Of a stretch of DNA of 64,000 nt, positions 1 through 8,901 are shown piece by piece. The position numbers were made by a program, and so were the translations under genes. Within the stretch, counting starts at the first letter, position 1, and every line of letters starts with the position of its first letter. The notes under the pieces are model-generated. The model was not told the DNA's origin. It ran no database searches and was given only the letters and a program-made list of their open reading frames with translations. This stretch comes from VXYK01 sp965214565 (GTDB lineage Bacteria; Actinomycetota; Acidimicrobiia; Acidimicrobiales; Aldehydirespiratoraceae), in NCBI GenBank assembly GCA_965214565.1, contig OZ243951.1:496001-560000 (forward strand). The letters are read 5' to 3'.

Positions 1-1
1 G

Positions 2-49
2 ACCGGTGCTTCCCTGGTGGTTGACGGCGGCCTTTGGATGCCCGGATGA
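2..49 (+). CDS. SDR family oxidoreductase, C-terminal end only
   Basis: Only the last 15 codons lie in the window. They read TGASLVVDGGLWMPG then TGA. The TGxxLxVDGG pattern is the usual C-terminus of classical short-chain dehydrogenases/reductases, where it closes the cofactor-binding fold. The stop codon overlaps the ATG of the next SDR gene as ATGA, so the two are translationally coupled. Substrate cannot be inferred. Confidence 0.75.
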   Translation, partial: TGASLVVDGGLWMPG

Positions 50-810
50 GCGGGCTTCTTGAAGACCAGGTGGCGATCGTCACCGGTGCCGGTCAAGGGG
101 TCGGCGAGGGGATCGCTGCGGCCATGGCGCAAGCCGGCGCCCGGGTGATCATCGCCGCTCGCCGCTCCGCCAATGGTGAACCTGCGGCGCAGGCAATCCG
201 CGACCGGGGAGGCCAAGCCCTGTTCTGCCGTTGCGACGTGACCCGACGCGAGGATGTGGACGCCGCGGTGGCCTTCTCGCTGAAACACTGGGGTCGCCTC
301 GACGCGATGGTCCACAATGCGGTGTCGCCGCCGGGGCCGCCACGCCCGATTCAAGAAGTCGACGACGAGACCATCGCCTCACAGATCGCCACGAGCACCA
401 CAGCGACCTTTCACTGCGCCCAGGCAGCGTTTCAGGAGCTTCGCACCAACGGCGGGACGCTCATTCTGCTCACCTCGCCGTCGGGCATTGAGGGATCGGG
501 GCATCTGCCTCTCTACGGCGCTGTCAAAGGGGCCCAGCGGGGACTGCTGAAGAGCCTCGCCCGAGAGTGGGGGCCCCACGGTGTGAGGGTCAACGCCATC
601 GCACCTGTGGCTTGGACTCCGGCGATGGACGTTGCCACGGAAGCCAACCCGACGCTGGAGGCCCGTCTGATCGGGCGGACCCCGCTCGGCCGCATCGGTG
701 ATCCTGCCTCAGACATCGGTCCGGTGGCGGTGTTCCTGGCATCGGGTCTGGCGCGCCACATGACCGGGCAGACCCTGGCCGTCGACGGAGGCCGCTACCT
801 GGGCCTGTAG
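46..810 (+). CDS. SDR family NAD(P)-dependent oxidoreductase
   Basis: A 254-residue classical SDR. The cofactor loop TGAGQGVG lies at about residues 13-20 and the catalytic YxxxK (YGAVK) at Tyr157/Lys161, preceded by a serine-containing LLTSPSG strand. The usual NNAG motif is replaced by HNAV. The C-terminus TGQTLAVDGGRYLGL is typical of the family. I chose the ATG at 46 because it overlaps the stop of the upstream SDR as ATGA. It is the second gene of a two-SDR operon and probably an alcohol/ketone oxidoreductase in acyl or terpenoid metabolism. The substrate is unknown. Confidence 0.9.
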   Translation: MSGLLEDQVAIVTGAGQGVGEGIAAAMAQAGARVIIAARRSANGEPAAQAIRDRGGQALFCRCDVTRREDVDAAVAFSLKHWGRLDAMVHNAVSPPGPPRPIQEVDDETIASQIATSTTATFHCAQAAFQELRTNGGTLILLTSPSGIEGSGHLPLYGAVKGAQRGLLKSLAREWGPHGVRVNAIAPVAWTPAMDVATEANPTLEARLIGRTPLGRIGDPASDIGPVAVFLASGLARHMTGQTLAVDGGRYLGL

Positions 811-820
811 CGTTGTCTTC

Positions 821-872
821 GCCGGGCGCAGCCGGAGCCGCGGCGCTGCAGTCGCCGGGCGCAGCCGGAGCG
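821..872. repeat. Two copies of a GC-rich repeat (gccgggcgcagccgga)
   Basis: The string gccgggcgcagccggagc occurs at 821-838 and again at 854-871 in the gap between two convergent genes. It contains the short inverted repeat CCGG-gcgcag-CCGG. Related strings follow glpX (42402-42423), its duplicate (44684-44705) and lie at 44721-44737. All sit at gene 3' ends, so this may be a small REP-like or terminator-like element. Confidence 0.5.
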
Positions 873-900
873 TCGACGGGGTCGGCGCGTCGACGGAGGC

Positions 901-1818
901 TCAAGTGGCGGGATCTGCGGCGATGCGGATGCCCATGTTGGCGGTGCAGGTGTCGGGAGTGTTGAACGACCGGGCTCCAACCCGATAACGGTTGCAGTAC
1001 GAGTCGTGGCAGAGGTACGACCCACCCTTGATCACTCTGGAGCGCCCCTCGTCGAACCAGTCGGCGCACCACTCCCAGACGTTGCCCGCAGTGTCGTACA
1101 AACCGAAGCCGTTCGGCGGATAGCTGCCGACGGGCGACGTGGCATACCATCCGTCGTCGAGTGTGTTGGTCGACGGGAACGTGCCCTGCCAGATGTTGCA
1201 CTGATGGACTCCACCCGGTGTGAGTTCATCGCCCCAGCCAAAGGTTGCCTGCTCGAGTCCGCCGCGGGCTGCCCGTTCCCATTCGGCTTCAGTGGGGAGG
1301 CGGCACCCGGCCCAAGCGGCATAGGACGCCGCCTCGTACCAGGTCAGATGCACGACGGGATGATCACCCAAGCCTTCGAGGCTGCTGTGCGGTCCCGCAG
1401 GGTGCCGCCAGTCCGCGCCCTCAACAACTCGCCACCACTCCGCGCCCACCACTCCACGGGTGTCGCAGAAGTCGTCGGGCAGCGCCCCTGCAAAAACAAA
1501 CGACCAACCGTCTGACTCGGCCAGTGTGGTAAATCCCTCGGCGCTCGCGAAAGCCGCGAACTCATCGTTGGTGACGGGGTGCGATGCGATCAGATAACGC
1601 TCTGTTCGGACCTCGCGGACCGGGCCCTCGCGATCCGCAGGAAAGCGGGCGTCCGCGGTGCCCATGAGGAACGAACCGGCCGGAATCTCGACCATCTGTG
1701 GGAGCCGACCCCCAACACCGCAGACACCGACATCGGCACCGCATGTCTCAACAACGCCGGGATCGCCCCGATCCACAGCACCGGCACGCGAAGGAGTGCA
1801 GCAGGCATCGTCGGTCAC
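901..1818 (-). CDS. Formylglycine-generating enzyme family protein (SUMF1/FGE)
   Basis: 305 residues. The protein matches the aerobic, copper-dependent formylglycine-generating enzymes that oxidise a sulfatase cysteine to formylglycine. Visible motifs are VEIPAGSFLMG at about residue 43, LPTEAEWERAARGG, GNVWEWCADWF and GGSYLCHDSYCNRYRVGAR. The last contains the cysteine pair Cys270/Cys275, spaced as in the active-site pair of Streptomyces FGE. The linker between the WEWC and GGSYLC motifs is shorter than in Streptomyces. The N-terminal 40 residues are cysteine-rich and not part of the fold. The start is GTG with a stop two codons upstream. No sulfatase gene lies in the window, so the target protein is elsewhere. 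Confidence 0.85.
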   Translation of the reverse strand: MTDDACCTPSRAGAVDRGDPGVVETCGADVGVCGVGGRLPQMVEIPAGSFLMGTADARFPADREGPVREVRTERYLIASHPVTNDEFAAFASAEGFTTLAESDGWSFVFAGALPDDFCDTRGVVGAEWWRVVEGADWRHPAGPHSSLEGLGDHPVVHLTWYEAASYAAWAGCRLPTEAEWERAARGGLEQATFGWGDELTPGGVHQCNIWQGTFPSTNTLDDGWYATSPVGSYPPNGFGLYDTAGNVWEWCADWFDEGRSRVIKGGSYLCHDSYCNRYRVGARSFNTPDTCTANMGIRIAADPAT

Positions 1819-1870
1819 TCCTCAAGTATGGCGTCGGCTACCGCTGTGCGTGCCGCTTGACACTCGCCTG

Positions 1871-2224
1871 CTAGGAGGCGCTCTTCATGGCGTCGCGGGC
1901 ACGCTGCTCGGCCACGCGTTTGCGGCCGATGATCGGCGTCGTGGGAGCGAAACCTGCGGCCGCCCTCTCCGACTCGCTCTCGCCGCCCCAGAAACCCAGT
2001 TCCCGGTTCTTCCGGGCGTAGTCACGGCACTCGATGAGCGACACACAGGAATTGCAGATTCGCTCGGCCGCGGTCTCGCGGCGGACCCTCGCCTCGGGCC
2101 GCTCGGCGAAGGGAGCGAAGAACAGATCACCGTGACCGCTGCAGGCCGGATCGTTAATCCACGAAGTCGATCCGACCGGGTCGGCCGAGTTCTCTGAAAG
2201 TTGAGACATGTCAAGCATAAACAC
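1871..2224 (-). CDS. WhiB-family iron-sulfur transcriptional regulator
   Basis: 117 residues with the four cluster-binding cysteines at 28, 57, 60 and 66 (C-x28-C-x2-C-x5-C), followed by the turn GFWGG at 77-81, a close variant of the canonical G-V/I-W-G-G. A basic tail (GRKRVAEQRARDAMK) probably contacts DNA. WhiB proteins bind a 4Fe-4S cluster and act with the principal sigma factor. They are restricted to Actinobacteria and their phages. The start could also be Met6. The gene stands alone downstream of nothing obvious. The 160 bp upstream of its start is non-coding and should carry its promoter. Confidence 0.93.
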   Translation of the reverse strand: MFMLDMSQLSENSADPVGSTSWINDPACSGHGDLFFAPFAERPEARVRRETAAERICNSCVSLIECRDYARKNRELGFWGGESESERAAAGFAPTTPIIGRKRVAEQRARDAMKSAS

Positions 2225-2386
2225 CCGCTTTGATGGAGCCCTTGGCCCTATCCGAGGATGCGGCTTCAGGTGCCCCTTTCGGCTAGCGTTTTCAACTTAG
2301 GAAACCAGCCGGCGATTGTCGCACGAAGTCTGATAATTCTTCGCGGTGGAGACTATCGCTGGGATAGATAGGGCGCGGCAGGCGGT

Positions 2387-5300
2387 TCACCCGTCGGTCG
2401 GGGACAGCACCCTGACGATATTGATGTATCGGTCCGAGTCGAAGATCGTTGCAGCCAGGGCAACAACATCGCCTAGCTCCAACCGCTCCAGTTCTGCTAG
2501 GAGACGCTGTGGGGTGGGGAGTTGATCGTCTGGAGCATATGCCCGTCTGGCCAGCGGGTGGATCAGGTCTGCATTGCCGAGTGTCGCGTAGTTGGGGCGG
2601 ACGACCGCAAGCGCTCCGTCGAATTCGTCAGCAGAGACATTGCCGTCGGCGACGTCGGCAAAGATACGGAGTATCTCCGCTTCGATCTCCTCCATCCGGT
2701 CAGGGTCGCCAGAGGCCGTGATGCTCGCCTGTACTCCCTGTTCGGGCAGGAAGTACGGGGACAGGTCCACCGAGACCGCGTAACTGGCACCGATGTCTTC
2801 ACGGACGTCGTTGACCAGCCTCGTGTCGACAATGACGTCGAGCACTTCAAGGGTGACCTCGACGGCAGGGTCTATGTCGATCAGCACCTCGTAGTACAGT
2901 TCGAGCGCTGTTGCCTGGGAGTCAGGACCGAGATCGACCTCTTTGCGGATGGTCTCGTCGGGTGCGGGGGAGCGACGGTTCACATAGCTGTCCGGCTCGC
3001 CCGATGGGAGGGTTCCCACATAGGTTCGGGCCAAGCGCTCGACGGTCTCTCGGTCTACATCACCGACTACCACCACAATGAGATCGTCGACGCTTGCGAA
3101 CCGCTGCTTGTAGCGTTCGAGAAGGGTGTCTGCTGTGAGGGCGTCGAGCACCTCCTGCGAAGCGACCGGGTTGAACCATTCGAACTCGTCGCCGTGACGG
3201 GCCTGGTTGTAAGCCACCCATGCCTTCCAACCCGGATCTGCCAGAGACAGGTTGAGGATGATCTCCCCTATGTTGACAACCTCTGCGAGAGCCTGGTCGT
3301 CCACGCGGGGCTCGGTGAACAACAGGTGCACCAGTTGGAACATCGTCTCCACGTCGGCGGTGCTGGAACTGCCCGCCACGCCCTGGGTCGTCTCGCCGAT
3401 GAACGGTTGCGCCGAGGCGTTGATGCCGTCGAGGTAGCGCGACAGCTGCGCCGGACTGAGTTCGCCGAGCCCGCTCTGGCGCACCGCTCGGGGGGCCAGC
3501 CTGCCGCTCAAGACACGGTCTCCCGGTGTCCCGGCGGACCAGCCGCCTTGGGAGACCGCCTGGAGGTTGACTTGATTCTCGGCTATGGCGGAGCGGACGA
3601 ACATGACGCGCGAACCGTTTGCGAACGTCCATTCGTATGCGTCGCCGAAGTCGTGGTCATAGGCCTCCGACGCGCTGTCGAAGAAGTCCAGTTCGCCTGA
3701 TTCCACCGGTTCGACCGCTTCGGGCACTGTCAACAGCTCTTCCGCGTCGGAGATCCGGGGAGGCAGCTCTCCCGCTTTCGAATTCGTTACCGCCGCGGTC
3801 AGTTCCTCGACTGTGGGCAGATCCGCAGGGTCGGCAGCCACGCCGATAAGTAACAGGCCGCTCTGGTCCATTATCTCTTGTAGACGTGTGCTCAGTTCAG
3901 TGGGAGTGACCTCGTCGAGCAGGGCTGACACCCGTGTCAGCCGGTCGGCAGCCGTGCCGATGTCGCCACCCTGCAGGAAGTGCGAAACGTAGAGATTGGC
4001 ATAGCCGCCGTCCTGGGTGGTGGCAGCAGCTTGAACCCCGAACTCCAACGCTGACCGGATCGCCGTTACCGCACGATCAAGGTCCTCCTCGATGAAACCG
4101 TGGGCACTGAGCGTCAGCATCACCGACCAGAAGTCTCTAAGGGCGGTCTCGTAGTCGTCGGCTCGCAAGTTGGTGCCGTAGAAGCGCAGTCCGCGGGTAT
4201 GACCGAACGAATGCCAGTGGGTCGGGTCTGTCTGCGACAGATAGCCCTGCTCGTAGGCGTCTTGCAGGCGGTTGTCGAGCATGATCGAGATGAGCTGCTC
4301 AATCCACAGCTGTCGCTCGCCTTCAAGGGTGCCGCGGTCCCAGGAGGGAAGGCGGATGTCCAAGGACAGATAGGAGTAGCCCTGACCCGGCGATGTTGCG
4401 ACGTCGAACCTCGGTTCCGAGTCGAGTTCTGAGAACGTCTCGGGCGCGGTCGGATCCTCGCCCTCGGGTATGGCGCTGAAATGGTCCTCGACCAGTGCTT
4501 CGAGCGTGTCGAGCGGCAGATGACCGACAGCGATCACTGCCATATTGGAGGGCACATACCACTTCTCGTAGAACTCGCGCAGGTCCTGCGCGGTGATCCC
4601 TTCGATACCTTCGACCGAACCGATCGGGAGACGTCCCTCATAGGGCGTCCCCAGGTCGTACATGCGGGGGAATGCCCTGCTGACGATGCCGTCACCGGTC
4701 TCATAACCCAGGCGGTACTCATCGCGCACGACTCCGCGCTCGTCTTCGACGTCGTCAGGGTTGATGGTGGCTGCGTGGGCCCACTGCGCCAACACGTCGA
4801 AGGCCAGATTCACAGCCTCTTCGTCTCCGGTGCGCAGGGCGAGCTCATAGACCGTCTCGTCGTAGGAGGTGTAGGCGTTGATGTCGGGACCGAACTCGAC
4901 GCCGATGTGCTGCAGCACATGGGTCAGTTCGTTGCCGGGGTACTTCTCGGTGCCGTTGAACAGCATGTGCTCGAGGAAGTGGGCCACGCCGCTGCCGGCT
5001 ACAGCTTCATTGAGCGAACCGGCGTTGACGGCCAGACGCAGTTCCAGGCTCTGTCCTGGACTGTCGTTGCAGCGGAGGTAGTAGGTCAGGCCGTTGTCCA
5101 ACATGCCGATCCGGACCGCTGGGTCAACCGGCAGCAGACCCTCATCGGTGCCTGTCGCTCGGCCGTTCGCGGCTTCGACGTCATCGCATTCGACGGCGGC
5201 CGGGTCTTGGGTCGTGTCGGCGGCGGGATCGCAGTGTGGGGTTGCCGGGTCGACGGTTACGCCAGGTTCGCCCTGACTGCGGTACAGGAACGTGATCAGT

Positions 5301-5884
5301 CGGCCGCGCGTCAAAGTGGCATCGGGTGCGAAGGTCGTCGGTGTGGTGCCGGTGGCGATGCCGGCGTGGACCATCCAGGACACACTGGCCTGTTGCCAAG
5401 GCGCGACGACGTCGTTGAAGCCGTGCGGCGGGGCGGAGGGCTCACCGGCCAAGCGATGCAGGAACGCTGCGGCCTGGCCGCGTTGCAAAGCCTCATCAGG
5501 AGCGAACGTGGTGGGTGTGGTACCGGTGGTGATGCCAGCGTTGGCCATCCACGAGATCGCATCCTGTTGGGACGCTTCGGTCACATCGCTGAACGGATGG
5601 GGGCCGCCGGGATCGGGCTGACCCTCCATCGTGTAGATCCACGCGGCTGCTTCGCCACGCGACACCACGACGTCGGGCCCGAAACAGGGCCCTGAACCAC
5701 CAGTGATCCCATTGTCGACCGCCCACTGCACCGCTTCGGTGTACCAAGCGCCTTCGGGCACGTCGCCATACCCCGCCACAGCACCAGCGGGTGACGGTGA
5801 CGCTGCCATCAACGCTGCCATCAACGCAACAACCAACCCGGCTCTACAAAAACCGGCCGACCAACGAGAAAATGAATGAGACAT
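2387..5884 (-). CDS. Secreted SLH-repeat M16 zinc metallopeptidase
   Basis: 1165 residues. A signal peptide (MSHSFSRW followed by a hydrophobic stretch ending near AGAVA) precedes three S-layer-homology-like repeats at about residues 34-200, each with a GIT/GIAxGTxPTTFAPD core. Two tandem M16 units follow. The inverted zinc motif HFLEH is at His302/Glu305/His306, with a candidate third ligand in the downstream VEDERGVVRDEYR segment. The C-terminal unit lacks HxxEH, as in pitrilysin-type M16 proteins. The reading frame stays open far upstream, but I chose the ATG at 5884 because it begins the signal peptide and avoids overlap with the divergent gene. No Shine-Dalgarno sequence is visible. It is likely exported and cell-wall-attached. 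The N-terminal module is shared with the gene at 44749-47232. Confidence 0.9.
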   Translation of the reverse strand: MSHSFSRWSAGFCRAGLVVALMAALMAASPSPAGAVAGYGDVPEGAWYTEAVQWAVDNGITGGSGPCFGPDVVVSRGEAAAWIYTMEGQPDPGGPHPFSDVTEASQQDAISWMANAGITTGTTPTTFAPDEALQRGQAAAFLHRLAGEPSAPPHGFNDVVAPWQQASVSWMVHAGIATGTTPTTFAPDATLTRGRLITFLYRSQGEPGVTVDPATPHCDPAADTTQDPAAVECDDVEAANGRATGTDEGLLPVDPAVRIGMLDNGLTYYLRCNDSPGQSLELRLAVNAGSLNEAVAGSGVAHFLEHMLFNGTEKYPGNELTHVLQHIGVEFGPDINAYTSYDETVYELALRTGDEEAVNLAFDVLAQWAHAATINPDDVEDERGVVRDEYRLGYETGDGIVSRAFPRMYDLGTPYEGRLPIGSVEGIEGITAQDLREFYEKWYVPSNMAVIAVGHLPLDTLEALVEDHFSAIPEGEDPTAPETFSELDSEPRFDVATSPGQGYSYLSLDIRLPSWDRGTLEGERQLWIEQLISIMLDNRLQDAYEQGYLSQTDPTHWHSFGHTRGLRFYGTNLRADDYETALRDFWSVMLTLSAHGFIEEDLDRAVTAIRSALEFGVQAAATTQDGGYANLYVSHFLQGGDIGTAADRLTRVSALLDEVTPTELSTRLQEIMDQSGLLLIGVAADPADLPTVEELTAAVTNSKAGELPPRISDAEELLTVPEAVEPVESGELDFFDSASEAYDHDFGDAYEWTFANGSRVMFVRSAIAENQVNLQAVSQGGWSAGTPGDRVLSGRLAPRAVRQSGLGELSPAQLSRYLDGINASAQPFIGETTQGVAGSSSTADVETMFQLVHLLFTEPRVDDQALAEVVNIGEIILNLSLADPGWKAWVAYNQARHGDEFEWFNPVASQEVLDALTADTLLERYKQRFASVDDLIVVVVGDVDRETVERLARTYVGTLPSGEPDSYVNRRSPAPDETIRKEVDLGPDSQATALELYYEVLIDIDPAVEVTLEVLDVIVDTRLVNDVREDIGASYAVSVDLSPYFLPEQGVQASITASGDPDRMEEIEAEILRIFADVADGNVSADEFDGALAVVRPNYATLGNADLIHPLARRAYAPDDQLPTPQRLLAELERLELGDVVALAATIFDSDRYINIVRVLSPTDG

Positions 5885-5992
5885 AGGCACTACAACATAT
5901 CCGGCTCGTCGCGTTCGAGGATGGAGTCGCTGGGGTCGATCACGATACAATCGTCGTTTGTCCTTGGTCAGCCGCGCTGAATAGGAGTGGTC
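5885..5992. promoter_or_regulatory. Divergent promoter region, SLH-M16 peptidase / ThDP enzyme
   Basis: This 108-bp gap separates two divergent genes and must carry both promoters. AGGAG at 5983-5987 lies five bases before the ATG at 5993 and serves the rightward gene. The leftward gene has no recognisable ribosome-binding site. I see no clear palindromic operator. Confidence 0.55.
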
Positions 5993-7558
5993 ATGCAGCC
6001 TTCCACCCCCTTGACCGGCGCCCAAGCGCTGGTTGGCACTCTTGCTGGCCACGGCGTCACCACATGCTTCGCCAACCCGGGCACATCGGAGATGCATGCG
6101 GTCACCGCCCTCGAAGGCGAAACTCGGATCCGCTCGATCCTCGGATTGTTCGAAGGCGTCGTTACCGGCGCGGCCGACGGCTACGCCCGCCTGAGCGGCA
6201 ACCCCGCGATGACACTGCTGCACCTCGGTAGCGGCTACCTCAACGGAGGCGCCAACATCCACAACGCCCGTCGGGCCCGATCCCCGATGATCAACGTGAT
6301 CGGCGATCACGCTACGTACCACATCTCCAACGACGCGCCACTGACCTCAGACATCGCGGCGATGGCCGAACCGAACTCGACATGGCTGCAAACCGCAACA
6401 ACCCCCCAGGACGCGGGGCGACTGGCGGCCGAGGCCTGGTACGCCAGCCTCAGTGCCCCCACCGGACCGGTTTCGCTGATCCTGCCGGCCGACGTCGCCT
6501 GGCTTCCAGGAGCGACGATCCCCGAGCCGTTGCCTGCGCCCCTGAGCCGCCGACCCGACGCCGACGCGGTCGAGCGCGCCGCGCGCGCCGTGCGCGCCGC
6601 CCGCAAGCCCGCGCTGCTGATGACCGGCCCAGCGCTGACCGATATCGGTCTGCAAGCAGCCCGCCGCCTCGCCGGTGCCGGCGTGCGAGTGCTGTTCGAG
6701 TTCTTCTTTCCCCTGCTCCAGCGCGGTGCCGGCCGCTACTCCCCTGAGCGCATGCAGTACTTCGCCGAGCGCGTCGTGGAGAGCCTCGCAGGAACCGATC
6801 TGATCGTCCTCGCCGAGGCCCCGGCTCCGGTCGCGTTCTTCGCCTATCCGAACTACCCCTGCGAACTGACCCCCGACGGCTGCGAGTTGATCACACTGGG
6901 CGGCAGCGAAATCGACAGCGCCGAATGCCTCTCTCAACTCGCCGACGCCCTCGGTGCCACCGAGGGCGGTAGCGCCAGCGCCGCGGACCTCATCGTGCCC
7001 GACGCGCCCTGGGGCGAACTCAGCATGCAGAGCATCGGGCGGTCGATTGCCCGCCACCTCCCGGAGAACGCGTTCGTGTCCGACGAAGCCGGCACCAGCG
7101 TAGGACCGACTTGGGCGGCAACGAAAGCTGCCGCCCCCCACGACTGGATGCCCCTGACTGGCGGAGCACTCGGCCAGGGGCTCCCCGTCGCCCTCGGGGC
7201 GGCCATCGCCGCCCCCGAGCGCAAGGGACTGTGCCTGGTGGGCGACGGCGCCGCCATGTACACCAATCAGACACTGTGGACCATGGCACGTGAAGGCACC
7301 GACGTGGTCACGGTCGTGTTCGTCAACCGGTCCTACCGCATCCTCGACATCGAACTGGCCCGCACCGGCGCCGGCGCTCCCGGCCCAACCGCGCAGCACC
7401 TCCTCTCACTGGGCGACCCGCCGATCGACTACGCCGGGCTCGCCCGCTCCATGGGCGTGCCCGCGACCACCGCCACCACCGCGGAAGGATTCGACGACGC
7501 CTTGGCCGCAGCATTCGCCGACGACGGCCCCCACCTCATCGCAGCACAAATCCCATAG
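5993..7558 (+). CDS. Thiamine-diphosphate-dependent enzyme, acetolactate synthase/benzoylformate decarboxylase-like
   Basis: 521 residues with the three-domain ThDP architecture. The N-terminal Pyr domain has NPGTSEMH and the cofactor-activating Glu54 in LFEGVVTGAADGYAR. The C-terminal PP domain has the GDG motif at 417-419 (VGDGAAMYTN), ending in FVNRSY rather than the usual NN pair. Acetolactate synthase proper normally has a small subunit, and none is present. This family includes many 2-oxoacid decarboxylases and carboligases of unknown substrate. The ATG at 5993 was chosen over a GTG two codons earlier because it has the correct spacing from AGGAG. It converges on a CaiB gene. Confidence 0.85.
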   Translation: MQPSTPLTGAQALVGTLAGHGVTTCFANPGTSEMHAVTALEGETRIRSILGLFEGVVTGAADGYARLSGNPAMTLLHLGSGYLNGGANIHNARRARSPMINVIGDHATYHISNDAPLTSDIAAMAEPNSTWLQTATTPQDAGRLAAEAWYASLSAPTGPVSLILPADVAWLPGATIPEPLPAPLSRRPDADAVERAARAVRAARKPALLMTGPALTDIGLQAARRLAGAGVRVLFEFFFPLLQRGAGRYSPERMQYFAERVVESLAGTDLIVLAEAPAPVAFFAYPNYPCELTPDGCELITLGGSEIDSAECLSQLADALGATEGGSASAADLIVPDAPWGELSMQSIGRSIARHLPENAFVSDEAGTSVGPTWAATKAAAPHDWMPLTGGALGQGLPVALGAAIAAPERKGLCLVGDGAAMYTNQTLWTMAREGTDVVTVVFVNRSYRILDIELARTGAGAPGPTAQHLLSLGDPPIDYAGLARSMGVPATTATTAEGFDDALAAAFADDGPHLIAAQIP

Positions 7559-7617
7559 GTTCCGTGAGGCGGACGCGGCGATCAGTTCCGGCTGATGCCC
7601 AGAAGTCCCCGAGCGCA

Positions 7618-7647
7618 ACCCGTGGTCTTCCGAACCCGCTCACGGGT
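7618..7647. terminator. Possible bidirectional terminator hairpin
   Basis: Perfect 7-bp inverted repeat ACCCGTG (7618-7624) and CACGGGT (7641-7647) with a 16-base loop in the 113-bp gap between two convergent genes. There is no T-tract, so a terminator role is inferred from position. Confidence 0.35.
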
Positions 7648-7671
7648 CGGTCAAGCAAACGACCAGCCTGC

Positions 7672-8874
7672 TCAAGCGACCGTACAGTCGGCGCGCAGGG
7701 AACCGATCTCCGCGGTCGTCAACCCGAGATCGTCGGCCAGGATCTCTTCGGTGTGCTCGCCCAGACGAGGCGCCGGCGCCGGTTCCATCGCAAGCATCCC
7801 GTCGAAGGTAAGGGGCGAGCCGGGCGCCAGGTAGGCGCCGATCTGCGGTTGCTCGACTTCGGCGAACAGCCCGGCTTCCGCCGAGCACCGGGGATCGTCG
7901 TCCACGAGCTGCCTGAAAGTCTGGTAGCGGCCCCAGCACACGCCCAGTTCATCGAAACGAGCGGCTACCTCGATGATCGTGCGGGTCGCGATCCAGGGCC
8001 GGATCACTGCTGAGACTTCGACGCGGGCAATGAAACGATCGCCTTCGTCGCTGAAGTCGAGACCTTGAGCCTCGGCGACGGCTGCCACCGCTTCGCTGGA
8101 CTCGGTCGCCTCGAGAAGGCTCGACCACTGCTTCGGGCTAATTCCTGCCACATAGACCCGCACGCCGTCGGCGGTCGTGAACTCGGCCCCGTAGGCACCG
8201 TAGATACAGTTGCCGAACCGCCCGCGCTCGGTGCCATTGATCTGCGCCTCTGCCACATGGCCCAGCGCTGCCACCGCAGCAAGGGCCACATCGCTGAGAG
8301 CCAAGCTCATCAAGGTGCCCTCCCCGGTCAGCAAACGGCGTCGATCGGCAGCCAACAGACCCAGCGCCGCCGTCTGACCGCAGATCAGGTCCCAGGCAGG
8401 CAGCACATGGTTGACAGGTTCTGTCGAGTCGACCGGGCCGGTCGCCAGCGGATAGCCCATCGCCGCGTTGACCGTGTAGTCGAGCGCGGTCGAGCCGTCG
8501 CGGTTGCCGGTCACCGCCAGCATCACCAGATCGGCCCGAACCTGCTGCAGAGCCGAATACGACATCCATCCCCGCGCCGGGAAGTTGGTGAGGAAGGTTC
8601 CCATTATGCCGATCAGTTCGGTCAGCAGTTCCTGGGCACGCTCGGAGCGCAGGTTGACCGCGATTGAGCGTTTGCCCTTGTTGAGACCAGCCCAGTACAG
8701 CGACTCACCCTCAGCCGTGAGAGGCCAGCGGCGTGCATCGAGCCCTCCGCCGATCTGATCGAAACGGATGACGTCGGCACCGAGTTGAGCCAGGGCCATG
8801 CCTCCCGAAGGGGCCGCGACGAAAGCCGAGCCCTCCACAATCCGCAGACCGTCAAGCGGCGGGGTCATCGACAT
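7672..8874 (-). CDS. CaiB/BaiF family III CoA-transferase
   Basis: 400 residues. The N-terminus PPLDGLRIVEGSAFVAAP and GLNKGKRSIAVNLRS are the hallmark class III segments. A WDLICGQTAALGLLAADRRR helix carries the aspartate expected to form the mixed anhydride with the carboxylate substrate. Such enzymes move CoA between carboxylic acids and often also racemise or dehydrate as partners of degradation pathways. Start candidates are ATG 8874 (used) and ATG 8868. It lies 27 bases downstream of the aldehyde dehydrogenase on the same strand and is probably co-transcribed with it. Confidence 0.9.
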   Translation of the reverse strand: MSMTPPLDGLRIVEGSAFVAAPSGGMALAQLGADVIRFDQIGGGLDARRWPLTAEGESLYWAGLNKGKRSIAVNLRSERAQELLTELIGIMGTFLTNFPARGWMSYSALQQVRADLVMLAVTGNRDGSTALDYTVNAAMGYPLATGPVDSTEPVNHVLPAWDLICGQTAALGLLAADRRRLLTGEGTLMSLALSDVALAAVAALGHVAEAQINGTERGRFGNCIYGAYGAEFTTADGVRVYVAGISPKQWSSLLEATESSEAVAAVAEAQGLDFSDEGDRFIARVEVSAVIRPWIATRTIIEVAARFDELGVCWGRYQTFRQLVDDDPRCSAEAGLFAEVEQPQIGAYLAPGSPLTFDGMLAMEPAPAPRLGEHTEEILADDLGLTTAEIGSLRADCTVA

Positions 8875-8901
8875 CCCCAATTTCGCCTCCGGCGACGGTC
8901 A

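Noticed and set aside
2522..3700. 392-codon open frame on the + strand opposite the M16 peptidase
   Set aside because: Shadow frame of a GC-rich gene. It has no family motif and the opposite strand has full M16 domains with the HxxEH site.
4481..5695. 404-codon + strand frame within the M16 gene
   Set aside because: Antisense shadow; composition arises from the codon pattern of the real gene.
5885..6322. N-terminal extension of the M16 protein by 146 codons
   Set aside because: It would overlap the divergent ThDP gene and put the signal peptide inside the protein.
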